In this document: one piece after another, positions 36,838 to 48,032 of the stretch
Layout: every line of letters begins with the position of its first letter
Numbering within the stretch: the first letter of the stretch is position 1
Assembly: GCF_904849725.1 (NCBI RefSeq)
Contig: NC_058520.1
Coordinates: 400,161,993 to 400,225,992, forward strand
DNA from: Hordeum vulgare subsp. vulgare
Taxonomy: Eukaryota > Streptophyta > Magnoliopsida > Poales > Poaceae
Reading direction: 5' to 3'
Length of the DNA stretch: 64,000 bases
The notes under the pieces: generated by a model
The model's input: the letters and a program-made list of their open reading frames with translations, nothing else
The model's database searches: none
What the model was told of the DNA's origin: nothing
Translations under genes and position numbers: made by a program

Positions 36838-36849
36838 GGGGGACACGTC
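36836..36849 (+). other. Element A polypurine tract
   Basis: AAGGGGGA lies directly before the 3' LTR (TGTGACACCC at 36850). It overlaps the stop codon of the polyprotein. This position and composition are those of a plus-strand primer site. Confidence 0.75.
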
Positions 36850-38489
36850 TGTGACACCCTGTTTCTACCTCACTTCCACTTTAGTTTCAAAATCTGAGTT
36901 TATTAAAAAATTCAAATACCAATGATGTGAGTGCCATGATTGTCATTGTGTGTTTGTATGCTTGAATGAGTGGATTTAAAACCATGTTCTCATAACATGA
37001 ATATTCCCAAAGATTCTTTTTCTTATTTTTGACTATTTCAAAAACCTTGCTTAGGGTTGCACTGCAAGTCCCTGATGACAAGGGAGTGCCCTTACCCAAA
37101 GATGGTAATCTGGTTTTAAAACTATTTTAACTCTCCAAAATCACAAATTAATTATTTTAAAAATTATTTTCCTATTTTATATGCATGTCCATTTCTGAGG
37201 CCAGAAATGATATTTTTGCATGAAAAATTACTTTTCTGCCTTAGAAAAATCTGAGAAAATTTGGAGATACACAAAGGACATATATTTTACATACATAAGA
37301 TTTCAACCCCTATTTATATTCAAAATATTTGAGAAAATCCTTGAAACCTATTCTGTCTATTTTGATCTTTTGAAATATTTCCAAAGGAAATATTTCCGAT
37401 AAAATCCTAGAAAATTCCAGCAACCTTCCCAATCTATATTTGGCGGCCACACCATGTTTCACCTCATTCCAAGGTGGTTTGGTTCACTAAATAATCCTAA
37501 AACCCTCTCTCTCGAGAACCAAGTTGAAACATCTCTACATTACAAAGTTTATCCAAATGACTTGAAACTTTGCAGGAGTGTTCAACACTTCAAATGAGGA
37601 GTCTCTGCCAAAGATGGGATTTGCATGGGGTAATCTACCCACATTCCCTTTGGAGGGGACATATCTGCCCATTTGGGGGTGATTCCAAGTTTGCATTGCC
37701 AAACTTGTCCAATAAAGCTCAAATTGGTTGGAGCATCCTATCTTTGCACCAAAGTCAATACTGTTAATTTTCATCACTAGTGGAGAAGTGTAGCTACCCC
37801 AAACACCTATCGAACACCTTTTGCCAGATTACTAAATTAGCTCCTACCTCACTCCACACCCATACATTTTCCTCCAAACTGTTTGACTCAGCAGCCATCA
37901 CCACTCCCCCAACTACAGGAGAGTGGCCCCTCCTTGAATCCAAGCAGAAGAGCGAAAAACCCTATTCTAAGTTCTGGTTCAAAGCTGGCATCCCTCCTTT
38001 AGTCACTTCCCATGACCAACAGAGAGTCTCTCGGCTCTCAAACGGCTAAGTATCTTCAAACCCAGCCCCAGGACACTCCAGACACGGCCAAGGTGCCCCA
38101 GAGCACCCCAGCATGCCGTGGCATGCCAAAACTGTGCTCTGGGCATGCTACAGGGTGCACCCGAAGCAAAGGTGGGCATCCCCGGCCGGTTCAATCCTCC
38201 CCCGTTGCCCATTCGTGTCCCCGACAACCCCTCTATATCAGGGCAGCCTCAGGGCCCATCCTCCCTCGCTCTGTTGACCGGAGTGATGCATGCCCGCGCG
38301 CGCAAGATTCGGCCAGAAGACCGCGGCCACACATGCACGCTCCTCCTCGTTCTCTCTCCCTCTCAGTGAGTCTCATGGGTCTCAAACCACGTCCGCAATA
38401 CCATAGTCTCGACCCCGAGCCCTCACTGCCCCTCCTGCGAGCTGCGGTGAAACCACTGGCGCCTCCGGCTCGTTGCACCGTCAAGGGCC

Positions 38490-38497
38490 TATAAATA
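38490..38497 (+). promoter_or_regulatory. TATA box of element A 3' LTR
   Basis: This TATAAATA is conserved with 364-371. Because it lies in the 3' LTR it would drive transcription outward into element R. Confidence 0.65.
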
Positions 38498-40396
38498 GGC
38501 CTTCCGCTTCCCTCCAGCACCCTCATCCCACTCCTCCAGAGACTAAATTCCACCCCTAGCCACTCCGTTTGAGCACATCAAGCTCCTGTGCTCGAGATCG
38601 ACCGAGGCCCCGCCGCTTCGGAGCTCCGTCGGTCTCGGGCTACAGCCAGCTCCGACGCTCCTCTCTCCTTCTCCGTGACTCTAGCAGCCTCAGGGAGCTT
38701 CTGCATCACCTCCCCGAGCTAATCCCTGTCCGTAGCACGTAGTTCTTCAACCTCCCAAATCGGCTTTGCCGCAGCCACCTCGTCGCCGGTGAGCCAGGGC
38801 CTCCCCTTCGACCCCTCAACCACCAGCAGGTAGGCGACTATGAGCTGGTTCCATTTCTGCCATCAGCGGGGCTCGAGGGCATCGGTAGCGTCGCTGGCGT
38901 GTCTCCCCTCCTCTCTATCCAAAGGTGGAAGACGACCCCGACAGGTGGGGCACACCTATGGTAGCTCTCCTCTCTCCCCATCTCTCCTATCTACCGCTAA
39001 CCGCAGGGGCCCGCACGTCAAGTTTGAACCTGGCCGCGCGCGCGCCTGGGCTGGCTGGCTGGCTGGCAAGCTGGGCCGGCCCAAGCCACAGGCCGAGCCA
39101 TGCCTCAGCCATAGCCCTTTTTCTTTTTCTCTTTAATCTTGTTTTAAAGTATTTTTGTAAAAATTGTTATCTAGTATGATTTAATTATTTTTCCACCACA
39201 ATTCTTCTAAAAATGAGTAGAATTTAATAGAGCCTTGGCACAAATTTTTGAAACAAGTTTTCTGTATAGCAATAAATAAAAGGCTATTTGGAATATTTTT
39301 GCTTCTTTTAAAATGATTTTTAAAATAATCCTTTCACCAAAACCAGAGACAAATATTTGCAAAATGATAATATGGATTTATCAGAATAGAGCAACAATTG
39401 TAAAGTGAGTTTGTGATATCTTTTTGAGTAAGCTACTTATTATTTCTTTATTTATTACGATGATAGAAACTACGTTTGACGAAGGAGTTGGACTTGAAGA
39501 CCTCAAAGACCCCGGATACTTAGCTGATCAAGGCAAGTAGCCCTTTGACCATGTTTGAGCAAAGTACTATATTGCTTGCTAGTAGAGCAATTATTCCCGT
39601 TGCATATGATCATGAATAATCAGTAAATCATCGATATGATGTTTCCGATGGCTCCTCTGGAGCACTTGCATTTTGAGCTTGATCCTACCACCTATGAGGG
39701 TCACGCTAATAGCATGTTGACGAGTAGAACTAAGCATAGTAGTAGCATGAGCATGATGATGGTAAGAATCAAAGGTTTATGAAAACCCCGTCGGATGTCA
39801 CTAATGCCCGAGGGTAATGATGAGTTAGGTGACCACTTGTGAAGAAGTGGTGCACCGTGTGTATTTTCGTGTGAGTGGTTTTGGAAATGGGATTAGATTT
39901 ATGATGTGTCGACCGTCCCAACCTTACATGTGCGACCACGTTACCCCTTTATGGAACGGGGCTTTGTTGATTACTCTCGTCGGTGCTAGCAAAGTGCCAC
40001 ATTACTAATGGCGGGAGTGATATGTGGTCACTCTCGTGACGGGGTCGTACCAGGTAGGTTGACTATGCCGTTTTAGATGTTTTGGGCACACCGTTGGTCC
40101 TCGCATGGATGATACTGTCCAAAGTCTGTGCTCGTAAGACGTAAATCATGTGGGCTAGGTACCAATCGAGTGGATCTCTTTGTCTAGTATCGTCAGGGGA
40201 AAGACATTGATTGGGTACTTACCTCGGGTATGTTATATACCGCGAGTCGTGGATGAAACAGAAGTTTCCTGGATCTCGTGGGTACCACATACAACCTGTG
40301 TAGAGAGTAAAACTATTCGAATATTTGTGTCCACAGTCAAGGACAGTTGGGTAATCCTGCTTAAACTACGTCCACTTGTTTCCGCATAAACCAAGA

Positions 40397-40410
40397 GTGT
40401 GTGTGTGTGT
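40397..40410. repeat. (GT)7 microsatellite in element A 3' LTR
   Basis: This is the counterpart of (GT)12 at 30442-30465. Confidence 0.9.
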
Positions 40411-41037
40411 TCAAGGAGATATATGAAAGATTTGATATGACCAAGTTTGGTGACTTGGCATATTGGGTGAACCCGAAGTTTTCAGCCCATAACAGATATG
40501 TTGGTATCTGTAACGTGTTCTTCTAAGTACCATTTAGCTCAAGTTGCATATCCACTAATGATCATGTTTATTTAACTGTTAAACTGCTATCCACTAGTAC
40601 CGCATATTACTTGTTATCAAACCAAATGCATTATCCATATCATGGGATGTTTGCGAGTACATTCAAAGTACTAATTGGCTTGCCACTGGTTATGTTATTG
40701 ACCAGACATGGAAGGACCGGAGTTTGTAGAAGTTCACGTCATGGGAGACGGACATGCAAACTAGGACGCTTCCCAGTCAGAATGCCTGTTGGTGTAGGCT
40801 GATGGCATGGGCACCTGCTTAGCCCCAAGATTTCCTCTATTAGATGTATTAGTGTGTTTTGCCCTTATAGGCCCTACCTATGTGAACTTGACCGTGATGG
40901 TCCGTTGATGTATTATTTCGGTATGTTGGATGTAAGACTCTTAATATTCAGTATATGTGTGTTTGGTGAGCATTGATCTTTGGGATAACTGAGCACGTTC
41001 ATTCGGCGATCTCGACTCGTAAGTCGGGGTCCCCACA

Positions 41038-41393
41038 CTCGTGGCGCCGCTCGTCAGGTCAGCCGGCTGTTAGATCGAAGAGCTATCAGCTGTACTGTGG
41101 AGACTCTGTACCATGCTGAACCGGTCAACTAGCCTCACACCATTCTTCCTTGTATATGGGTACAAGGCAATCATCCCTGCGGATGTCGAGTTCGACTCGC
41201 CTCGAGTCACCCTATACACAGAGGCAAATGCAAAAGAGGCAAGAGAAGACGATGTCGATCTACTTGAGGAGGCACGGGAGCTGGCCCTGAGCCGGACGGA
41301 CATCTACCAGCAGAAGCTGAGGCACTACCACAACAAGAAGATCAGGCCTCTCTCCTTTCGTGAGGGGGACCTAGTACTTAGAAGAATCCAGTG
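41038..41393 (+). pseudogene. Element R (Retand-like Gypsy): integrase C-terminus
   Basis: Directly after the LTR of A the plus strand encodes NRSTSLTPFFLVYGYKAIIP, then LLEEARELAL, YQQKLRHYHNKKIRPLSF and REGDLVLRRIQ. This is the integrase C-terminal region of Retand/Tat-type Gypsy elements. A TGA follows at 41391. Past it the reading continues as KTGHHELSSPWEGPFIINKA. Everything upstream in R (5' LTR, gag, most of pol) lies left of element A, outside the window, so A split R within integrase. Confidence 0.83.
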
Positions 41394-42255
41394 AAAAACC
41401 GGCCATCACGAGCTCTCTTCCCCATGGGAGGGTCCCTTCATCATCAACAAGGCTTTGCACAATAATGCATACTATCCAATAGACGCCCAGAAGCCGCAGA
41501 AGTGCAAGAGAGACGACTCCAGCGAAAAAATGGAGCGCTCATGGAACGCGGCATTGCTTCGCCCATTCTACTGCTAAGAACAAGAGAGAGAAATGTGTAC
41601 GTATGTGTACTTTACCCTTTTCGGGATTTCAATGAATGCATGGGTGCTCCAATCCAGCACTTGGTGCATCCTTTTTCAAGTTCATAAAAAGAGTTGTCAA
41701 TACAAGAGTTGGCTCTCCGGTCTGACTGCTCGGGCTCGGGGGCTCGTTAGCCGGCCCGAGCTACTTCCTTAGTCATAGTAAAATATATAATGCACGTCGA
41801 GCCGAAACCCTTACCACCCCGCACAAGCTACAGACCGGCTCCCGACCGTTCGGCTAACGGGATCTTGGGAAGGTAGGCCGGCTGCACGAAAAATCCGACT
41901 ACGAAAGGGGTCGCCGGCTTGGGTTGGTTCGATCGCTTCCGATCTTCCTTTCTAGCCGGCTTCTGCTGGTTCACTCTAAGTCTAAGTATCTCGGCGGCTT
42001 CAAAAAATCCAAGGCTAACGCCTTCAAAGGCAGAAGCCCCGTCCCAGTCACAGACCGGCTCCCGACTGTCGGACTGGCGGGGTGGATGCTGGAGGAGGCA
42101 AGCTGTTGGACAGACGGAAGCCAAAGAGAAACAAAAGACAGAAAAGCGAGCCAGGTACAATGCAAATAGATAAACATATATTACCTTCGAAAGCATGTAA
42201 AGGCCCACGGCCGGAGTTCATTACATAAACACCCCCAGTGGGTGGAACTGCTGGA
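41394..42255 (+). other. Element R, region between integrase and the antisense gene
   Basis: It carries the remnant of the integrase tail (to about 41575) and then non-coding sequence. Two related blocks (ACAGACCGGCTCCCGAC at about 41829 and 42051) suggest a local duplication. I see no gene. Confidence 0.6.
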
Positions 42256-43591
42256 CTAACAAAAGAAGTACAAAAAAACAAAAAAAGCTTCAGCTAGTGG
42301 CGGCTCCACCCGTCGCTCCGGCGTCATCGGCGGCACCGGAGGTGGAGGTTCCGACATTGCTAGCTCGGCCTGAGGTAGATGCGCCGTCATCCGCACGAGC
42401 ACCTTCGACACCGCCCTGGTGGCGGAGTCGACATAGGCCACATCACTGGAGTCGGCATCCTCAAATGTCGTCTCGTCGGAGCTGCCATCGGCGTCATGGA
42501 GAGCCTGTTGGAAATGATCCTCCGGGATCACGCTGCCATCAGCTTCGCGCTCGAGGCTGAACTCGTTCTAAGCAGCGAAGGATGCCATGTCGCTGGCCCG
42601 CACCTTCAACTCGTCCTCGACGGCTGCCAGCTCCGCTTCTGCGCGGGCGCGTTGCGCTGCGAGCCGGCCCAAGTCTAGGTTTTTATGCCATCACTTGGCC
42701 AAGAGGAGCGCCTTGTACGCTCTACCTCATGCAACCGACGCACGCCAAGCATCCTGATGAGAGCTTCCGGCTTCAAGCCAGCGGGATAGCCGACTCATTG
42801 ACGTCGGCTCCACCGCATCAGACCAAAGGGCCTTCACCATCGCCAGCCCAGCGTTCTGGAGCCGATTCAGAGAATGTGCCAGCTCCCACACACAGGCCCT
42901 GGTGCTAGGGGCTATCTCCTCCACGGTCCAGCTAGCGGCGGCGTCCACCTCAACGCTGGTAGCACGACGCTCGTCGCGATTGGCCTTCATGGCCACTTTC
43001 GCCTCCTCCCGTGTCCCTGGGAAGAGTTCTGGGGAGCAGGGGTAGGGGTGTGGCGTCAGAAGAAGAGAAAATACAAGCTAACGACATTGAAAAAGAAGAC
43101 GAGGCAAGGACGGCTCATGGTTAAGGAGGATATCAACCTCGCCCGTATCCTCTAGAGCTTCCCGGTCCAGAGTTGCGTGCTCCTGAGCCAGGTGGGTGAT
43201 CTCGCCCCGTAGGGCCTGTCCCGCCTCGGTCTCCTTCGCCAATTGAGCATGTGCGTCCTTCAGGGCGGCATCCCGCTACGCCTTCTCAGCAAGGTGCAGC
43301 TTCTCCAAGCGCTCCAGGTCGGCGGCGTGGGAGGCTTCCTTCTGCTTCAGGGCATCGGTATGGGCGGCGTGCAGCCGCTCCAGCTCTGTCTGGTGGGCTG
43401 CCTCGTGGTCCTTCTTCTCCGTCTGGAGAAGTTTCACCTCCTGGCATAGACAGCCGTCTTAACCACGCAAGGCATCGCGCTCCGAGACGGCTTGGTCTAG
43501 CTGGCCATGAAGATTGCTGGTCCGCGTCTCGACCTCTTGGAGCCGGTCCAGCAGCGCATTGTGTGCTTGCGCTTGGCCGTTGTGGAGATCC
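42256..43591 (-). pseudogene. Element R antisense gene, coiled-coil and C-terminal exon(s)
   Basis: After an intron acceptor at 43592 the minus strand encodes NALLDRLQEVETRTSNLHGQ, then LLQTEKKDHEAAHQTELERL, ADLERLEKLHLAEKA and QLAKETEAGQALRGEITHLA. This is a strong heptad-rich coiled coil, broken by TAA (about 43463) and TAG (about 43279) at Gln positions. Then come MAMKANRDERRATSVEVDAA (from 42996) and, in another frame, an acidic C-terminus (DSSDVAYVDSATRAV) ending near 42256. More introns are likely between these parts, but I cannot place them firmly. Confidence 0.62.
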
Positions 43592-43870
43592 TACGGCAAA
43601 GATAAGCAAAACAAATCAAGAATAAGACTCGGCCCGGCTAACTCTCAGCCGGCCCGACTCTCGGGGGCTACACCCAGTGGGTGCGATTGCGCGCCCCCAT
43701 TGAAAGAGAAACAAGAAAACAAGCTGCCGCAAGTAAGGCTCGGCCCGACTAACTCTCAGCCGGCCTGACTATCGGGGGCTACACCCAGTGGGTGCGCTGG
43801 CGGGCCCCCACTAAAGTGAAGAAAGAAGAAGAAAAATCTCAACCGAAAGGTGCAGAAATTGAAAACTTAC
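43592..43870 (-). other. Probable intron of the antisense gene, with a duplicated block
   Basis: On the minus strand the donor GTAAGT follows ACCGCG at 43870 and the acceptor ...TTTGCCGTAG ends at 43592. Length is 279 bp. It contains two direct copies of a roughly 80 bp block rich in CTCAGCCGGCC and CTACACCCAGTGGGTGCG (about 43625-43705 and 43737-43815). Ends and position between coding segments support an intron. Confidence 0.6.
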
Positions 43871-44092
43871 CGCGGTCCACTCCTCGAGGCGGTTCGGGTC
43901 TTCCTTGGCCACCAGGGCCGCGTGCGCCACCTTGTCACGACTGCGGGAATACGCCTCCACAAGCGCAGGGACCCCACTCAGCGTGGCACCAGGATGCAAG
44001 GTCACGCAGCTCGCCTTGGCCACACTCCAGGACTCTAGGGGCCGGCTCCCGGAGAAGGGTCCGGCTCCGGAGGCGGACGTGCCTCGGCCGGA

Positions 44093-45631
44093 TGATACGT
44101 CTCCAACGTATCTATAATTTTTGATGGTTTCTATTATCTTGTCAAACTTTGGATGTTTTGCATGCCTTTTATATATTTTTTGGGACTAACTTATTAACTC
44201 GGTGCCAAGTGCCAGTTCCTGTTTTTTCCATGTTTTTGACCCCTTTCACAGGAGATTTTGAAACGGAGTCCAAACGGAAGAAAATCCCCGAAAATATTTT
44301 TTTTTCGGAACGAAAGAAGATCGGGAAGCTTGGGAGCCAAGGCAGGGGAGCCTCAGGGGACCCACAAGCCCCCACCCCGCAACCAGGGGGTAGGCCACGC
44401 CACCCAGGCTTGTGGGCCTCCTGAGCGCCCCCTGGCCTAGGGGTTGCGCCTATAAATTCCCTAAAAATCCCAAAAAATCAGGAGATCATCGAAATCACTT
44501 TCCACCATCGCAAGCTTCTGTCTCTGCAAGATCCCATCTGGGGCACGTTCTGATGCCCTGTCGAAGGGGGATTCGGACACGGAGGGCTTCTCCATCAACA
44601 GCATGACCTCTCCGATGATGCGTGAGTAGTTCACCATAGACCTACGGGTCCATAGCTAGTAACTAGATGGCTTCTTCTCTCTCTTGGATCTTCAATACAA
44701 AGTTCTCCATGATCTTCATGGAGATCTATCCGATGTAATTTTCTTTTGCGGTGTGTTTGCCGACATCCGATTAATTGTGGATTTATGATTAGATTATCTA
44801 TGGATCTTATTTGAGTTTCTTCTGATCTCTCTTATGCATGATTTCATATCCTTTTAATTCTCTTCGAGTTGTGGGTTTTGTTTGGCCAACTAGATCTATG
44901 ATTCTTGCAAAGGGAGAAGTGCTTGGTTTTGGGTTCATACCGTGCGGTGACCTCACCCAGTGACAGAAGGGGTAGCGAGGCACGCATCGTGTTGTTGCCA
45001 TCAAGGGTAAAAATATGGGGTTTTCATCATTGGTTTGAGATTATCCCTCTACATCATGTCATCTTGCTTAAGGCGTTACTCTGTTCGTCATGAACTCAAT
45101 ACACTAGATGCATGCTGGATAGCGGTTGATATGTGGAGCAATAGCAGTAGATGCAGAAAGTATCGGTCTACTTGTCTCGGACGTGATGCCTATATGTATG
45201 ATCATTGCCTTAGATATCGTCATGACTTTGCGCGGTTCTATCAATTGCTCGACAGTAATTTGTTCACCCACCGTGATATTTGCTACTATGAGAGAAGCCT
45301 CTAGTGAACACTATGGCCCCCAGGGTCTATTCCACCATATTTTCAGCCTTACACTTTTTACTTCGTTGCACTTTCCGCCTTCAGATCTCACTTTGCAAAC
45401 AATCTTGAAGGGATTGACAACCCCTTTGAAGCATTGGGTGCAAGCTTGTTTGTGTTTGTGCAGGTACTTTGGACTTGACGAGGCGCTCCTTCTGGATCGA
45501 TACCTTGGTTCTCAAACTAAGGGAAATACTTACTGCTCTTGTGCTGCATCACCCTTTCCTCTTCAAGGGAAAAACCGACGCAAACCAGAGAAGTAACAAG
45601 AATTCCTAGCGCCAAGGAAGGACTTTTGTTG
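44093..45631 (+). repeat. Element E 5' LTR
   Basis: It begins TGATACGTCTCC and repeats 49746-51258. By the flanking duplication it ends TTTTGTTG, which is not the usual CA, so either the 3' edge is off by a few bases or the end has mutated. Confidence 0.88.
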
Positions 45632-45649
45632 CCGCAACAGAAGAATTTC

Positions 45650-45666
45650 TGGCGTCGTTGCCGGTG
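45650..45666 (+). other. Element E primer binding site (tRNA-Asp)
   Basis: TGGCGTCGTTGCCGGTG resembles the tRNA-Asp complement TGGCGCCGTTGCCGGGG with two differences and is preceded by ATTTC. Its distance from the LTR edge (18 bp) matches the arrangement in element B. Confidence 0.8.
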
Positions 45667-45868
45667 AGGAAGATCAAGTCAAGAACTCATCGAAGTAGGT
45701 GTCGCAAACTCATCTCTTGCATTTACTTTGTTTGCCAGTTGCCTCTCGTTTTCCTCTCCCCCACTTCACCAATTTGCCTTTTTCGTTTGCCTTTTTCGTT
45801 CGCCCTTTTTCTCGCCTGCTCTTTGTTTTCTTGTGTGCTTGCCCGCTTGCCTGCCTGCTAAAACCCGA

Positions 45869-47011
45869 ATGGCCCAACCAAGGGATTTTGATGCTCACTA
45901 TGCGAAGTTAGAAGAGATTGAAACTAGTGTTAAAGGCTTCATGTCTACACAATTCAAATACAACAGTTACTCTCGTAGAGAGCTGAAGGAGTAATATTCT
46001 TTTCTGGCTTTTATGAGTAGAGAAATTGATGATATGGCCAAAGAATTACTTGTGCTAAATTCTCAGTTTGCTCGTCTTGAAAAGTTGGTAGGCCAGATTT
46101 CTGATAAGCAGGCTACTTTAGTCAATAAAATGGTTGTTAAACCTGAAACTCGTGATGATAATCACGAATATCTTAAAGTGCTTGGTGTGACTCCCATTGA
46201 ATCTTTGTTTTCTTGTGTCAAACCTAATGATTATGGGGATGGTTATGAATCCACTTTGGTTGAAAAGTACCCCAATGATTCAGAGTCCATCTATCTTGAT
46301 GCTAAAAGCATTGAAAGTGGAGTAGAAGATGTTAAAACTTTGAGTAGTAATGAAATTACTACCGTGGATTTCAAGGAATTCAATTATGATAGTTTCTCCT
46401 TGATTGAATGCATTTCTTTGATGCAATCCATGTTAAACTCTCCACATGCTTATTGCCAAAACAAGGCCTTTACCGATCATATCGTCGAAGCTATGATAAA
46501 ATCTCTTGAAGAGAAACTTGAATTGGAAGTCTCTATCCCTAGAAAGCTTCATGATGAGTGGGAACCTACCATCAAAATCAAAATAAAAAACTATGAGTGC
46601 AATGCTTTGTGTGATTTGGGTGCTAGTGTTTCTGCAATTCCAAAGTCTTTATGTGATGTTCTGGGTTTTAATGAGATGGAAGAGTGTTCTCTTAATTTGC
46701 ATCTTGCTGATTCTACTATCAAGAAACCCATGGGAAGGATCAATGATGTTCTTATTATTGCAAATAGGAACTATGTACCCGTGGATTTCATTGTGCTTGA
46801 CATTGATTGCAAACCTACTTGCCCTATTATTCTTGGTAGACCTTTCCTAAGGACTATCGGTGCTATCATCGATATAAAGGAAGGTAATATTAGATTTCAA
46901 TTTCCTTTAAGGAAGGGCATGGAACACTTTCCTAAAAGGAAAATAATATTGCCTGATGAATCCATGATGAGGGCCACTTATGGTTTGAGTACCAAAGACA
47001 ACGATACGTGA
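45869..47011 (+). pseudogene. Element E gag/retropepsin-like ORF with one in-frame stop
   Basis: From the Met at 45869 (MAQPRDFDAHYAKLEEIE) one frame runs to a TGA at 47009-47011, broken only by a TAA at 45992. From the next Met at 46013 the ORF is open for 332 residues. The N-terminal part has helical LLVLNSQFARLEKLVGQI. Around residues 175-290 lies a retropepsin-like fold with CDLGASVSAIPKSLCDVL, containing D-L-G in place of DSG, and CPIILGRPFLRTIGAIID with its ILGRPF. Such Athila-type proteases are usually fused to gag. No zinc knuckle is seen. Translation from 46013 could still produce the protease part. Confidence 0.82.
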
Positions 47012-47653
47012 TTCTGTCGCTTTTATGCCTAGCTAAGGGCGTTAAACAATAACGCTTGTTGGGAGGCAACCCACTAAATTTATCTTTTTTCTTTCTGTTT
47101 TGTTGCGTCTACACCATCACAATTTTGTTGTGCTTGTATTTTTTGTGTTTCTTTTTGTGTTTGAGCCAAGCAAAACCTTTATGACTAGTCTTGGTAATGG
47201 TTGTTTGATCCTGCTGGAAAAAGACAGAAACCTTTCGCTCATGAGATGATTTTTCATTTTTATTCAGAAATCGATTTTGAGTTTATTCTTTTTGCTGCTG
47301 GTTGATATGATTTTTGCCTAGGCTGTCGTAATTTTTCAGATTTTTTGAGGTACCAGAAGTATACAAAGTATACAGATTGCTACCGACTGGTCTCTTTTTT
47401 GTTGAGTTGGTTGCTTGTTTTGATGAAACTATGGTTCGTATCGGGGGGTACTAGGCATGGAAAAGTGAGAATACAGTAGCCCAACACCAATATAGATGGA
47501 ATTCAAGTTTTCTATAGTACCAAAAGAAGTGGTAGTTTTTTTTCTTGTACTAACGTTATCATGAGTTTGTGTTTAAGTTTTGTGTTGTGAAGTTTTCAAG
47601 TTTTGGGTGATGTTCTCATGGACGATGAGATAAGGAGTGGAAAGAGCTCAAGA

Positions 47654-47676
47654 TTGGGGATGCCCAAGGCATCCCA
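47654..47676 (+). repeat. Element E stem-loop 1
   Basis: TTGGGGATGCC pairs with GGCATCCCAA, with one bulged G and a CAA loop. It precedes stem-loop 2 by about 35 bp. A diverged version occurs in element B at 5091-5114. Confidence 0.7.
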
Positions 47677-47710
47677 AGCCAAATTCAAGGGCACCAAAAA
47701 GCCTAAGCTT

Positions 47711-47735
47711 GGGGATGCCCCGGGAAGGCATCCCC
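47711..47735 (+). repeat. Element E stem-loop 2
   Basis: GGGGATGCC and GGCATCCCC pair perfectly over nine bases with a seven-base loop. It follows AAGCTT, as do its relatives in element B. Confidence 0.75.
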
Positions 47736-47919
47736 TCTTTCGTCTTCAATCCATCGGTAACATTACTTGGAGCTATATTTTTATTCACCACATGATATGT
47801 GTTTTGCTTGGAGCGTCTTGTATCGTAGGATTCTTTTATTTTTGTTGTGTCACAATCATCCTTGATGCACACCTTTTGAGAGAGAGAGACATGCACTCAT
47901 CGTGATTTTACTAGAATGC

Positions 47920-48032
47920 TCATAGTGCTTCACTTATATCTTTTGAGCTAGATACTTTTGCTCTAGTGCTTCACTTATATCTTTTGAGCTAGATACTTTT
48001 GCTCTAGTGCTTCACTTATATCTTTTAGAGCA
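47920..48032 (+). repeat. 41 bp tandem repeat in element E
   Basis: A 41 bp unit starting CTCTAGTGCTTCACTTATAT is present in almost three copies. The middle ones (47961 and 48002 starts) are nearly identical and the last is truncated. Confidence 0.9.

Larger units (their letters stand above)
36850..41037 (+). repeat. Element A 3' LTR, complete (4188 bp)
   Basis: It begins TGTGACACCC and ends GGGGTCCCCACA. It gives the uninterrupted form of the 5' LTR and so proves the insertion sites of B and C. Short ORFs within it are not conserved in the other copy. The first 1.28 kb, AT-rich, has no counterpart in the window. Confidence 0.94.

Noticed and set aside
47920..48032. CRISPR-like array
   Set aside because: The repeat units are directly adjacent without unique spacers, and the sequence is a plant retroelement.
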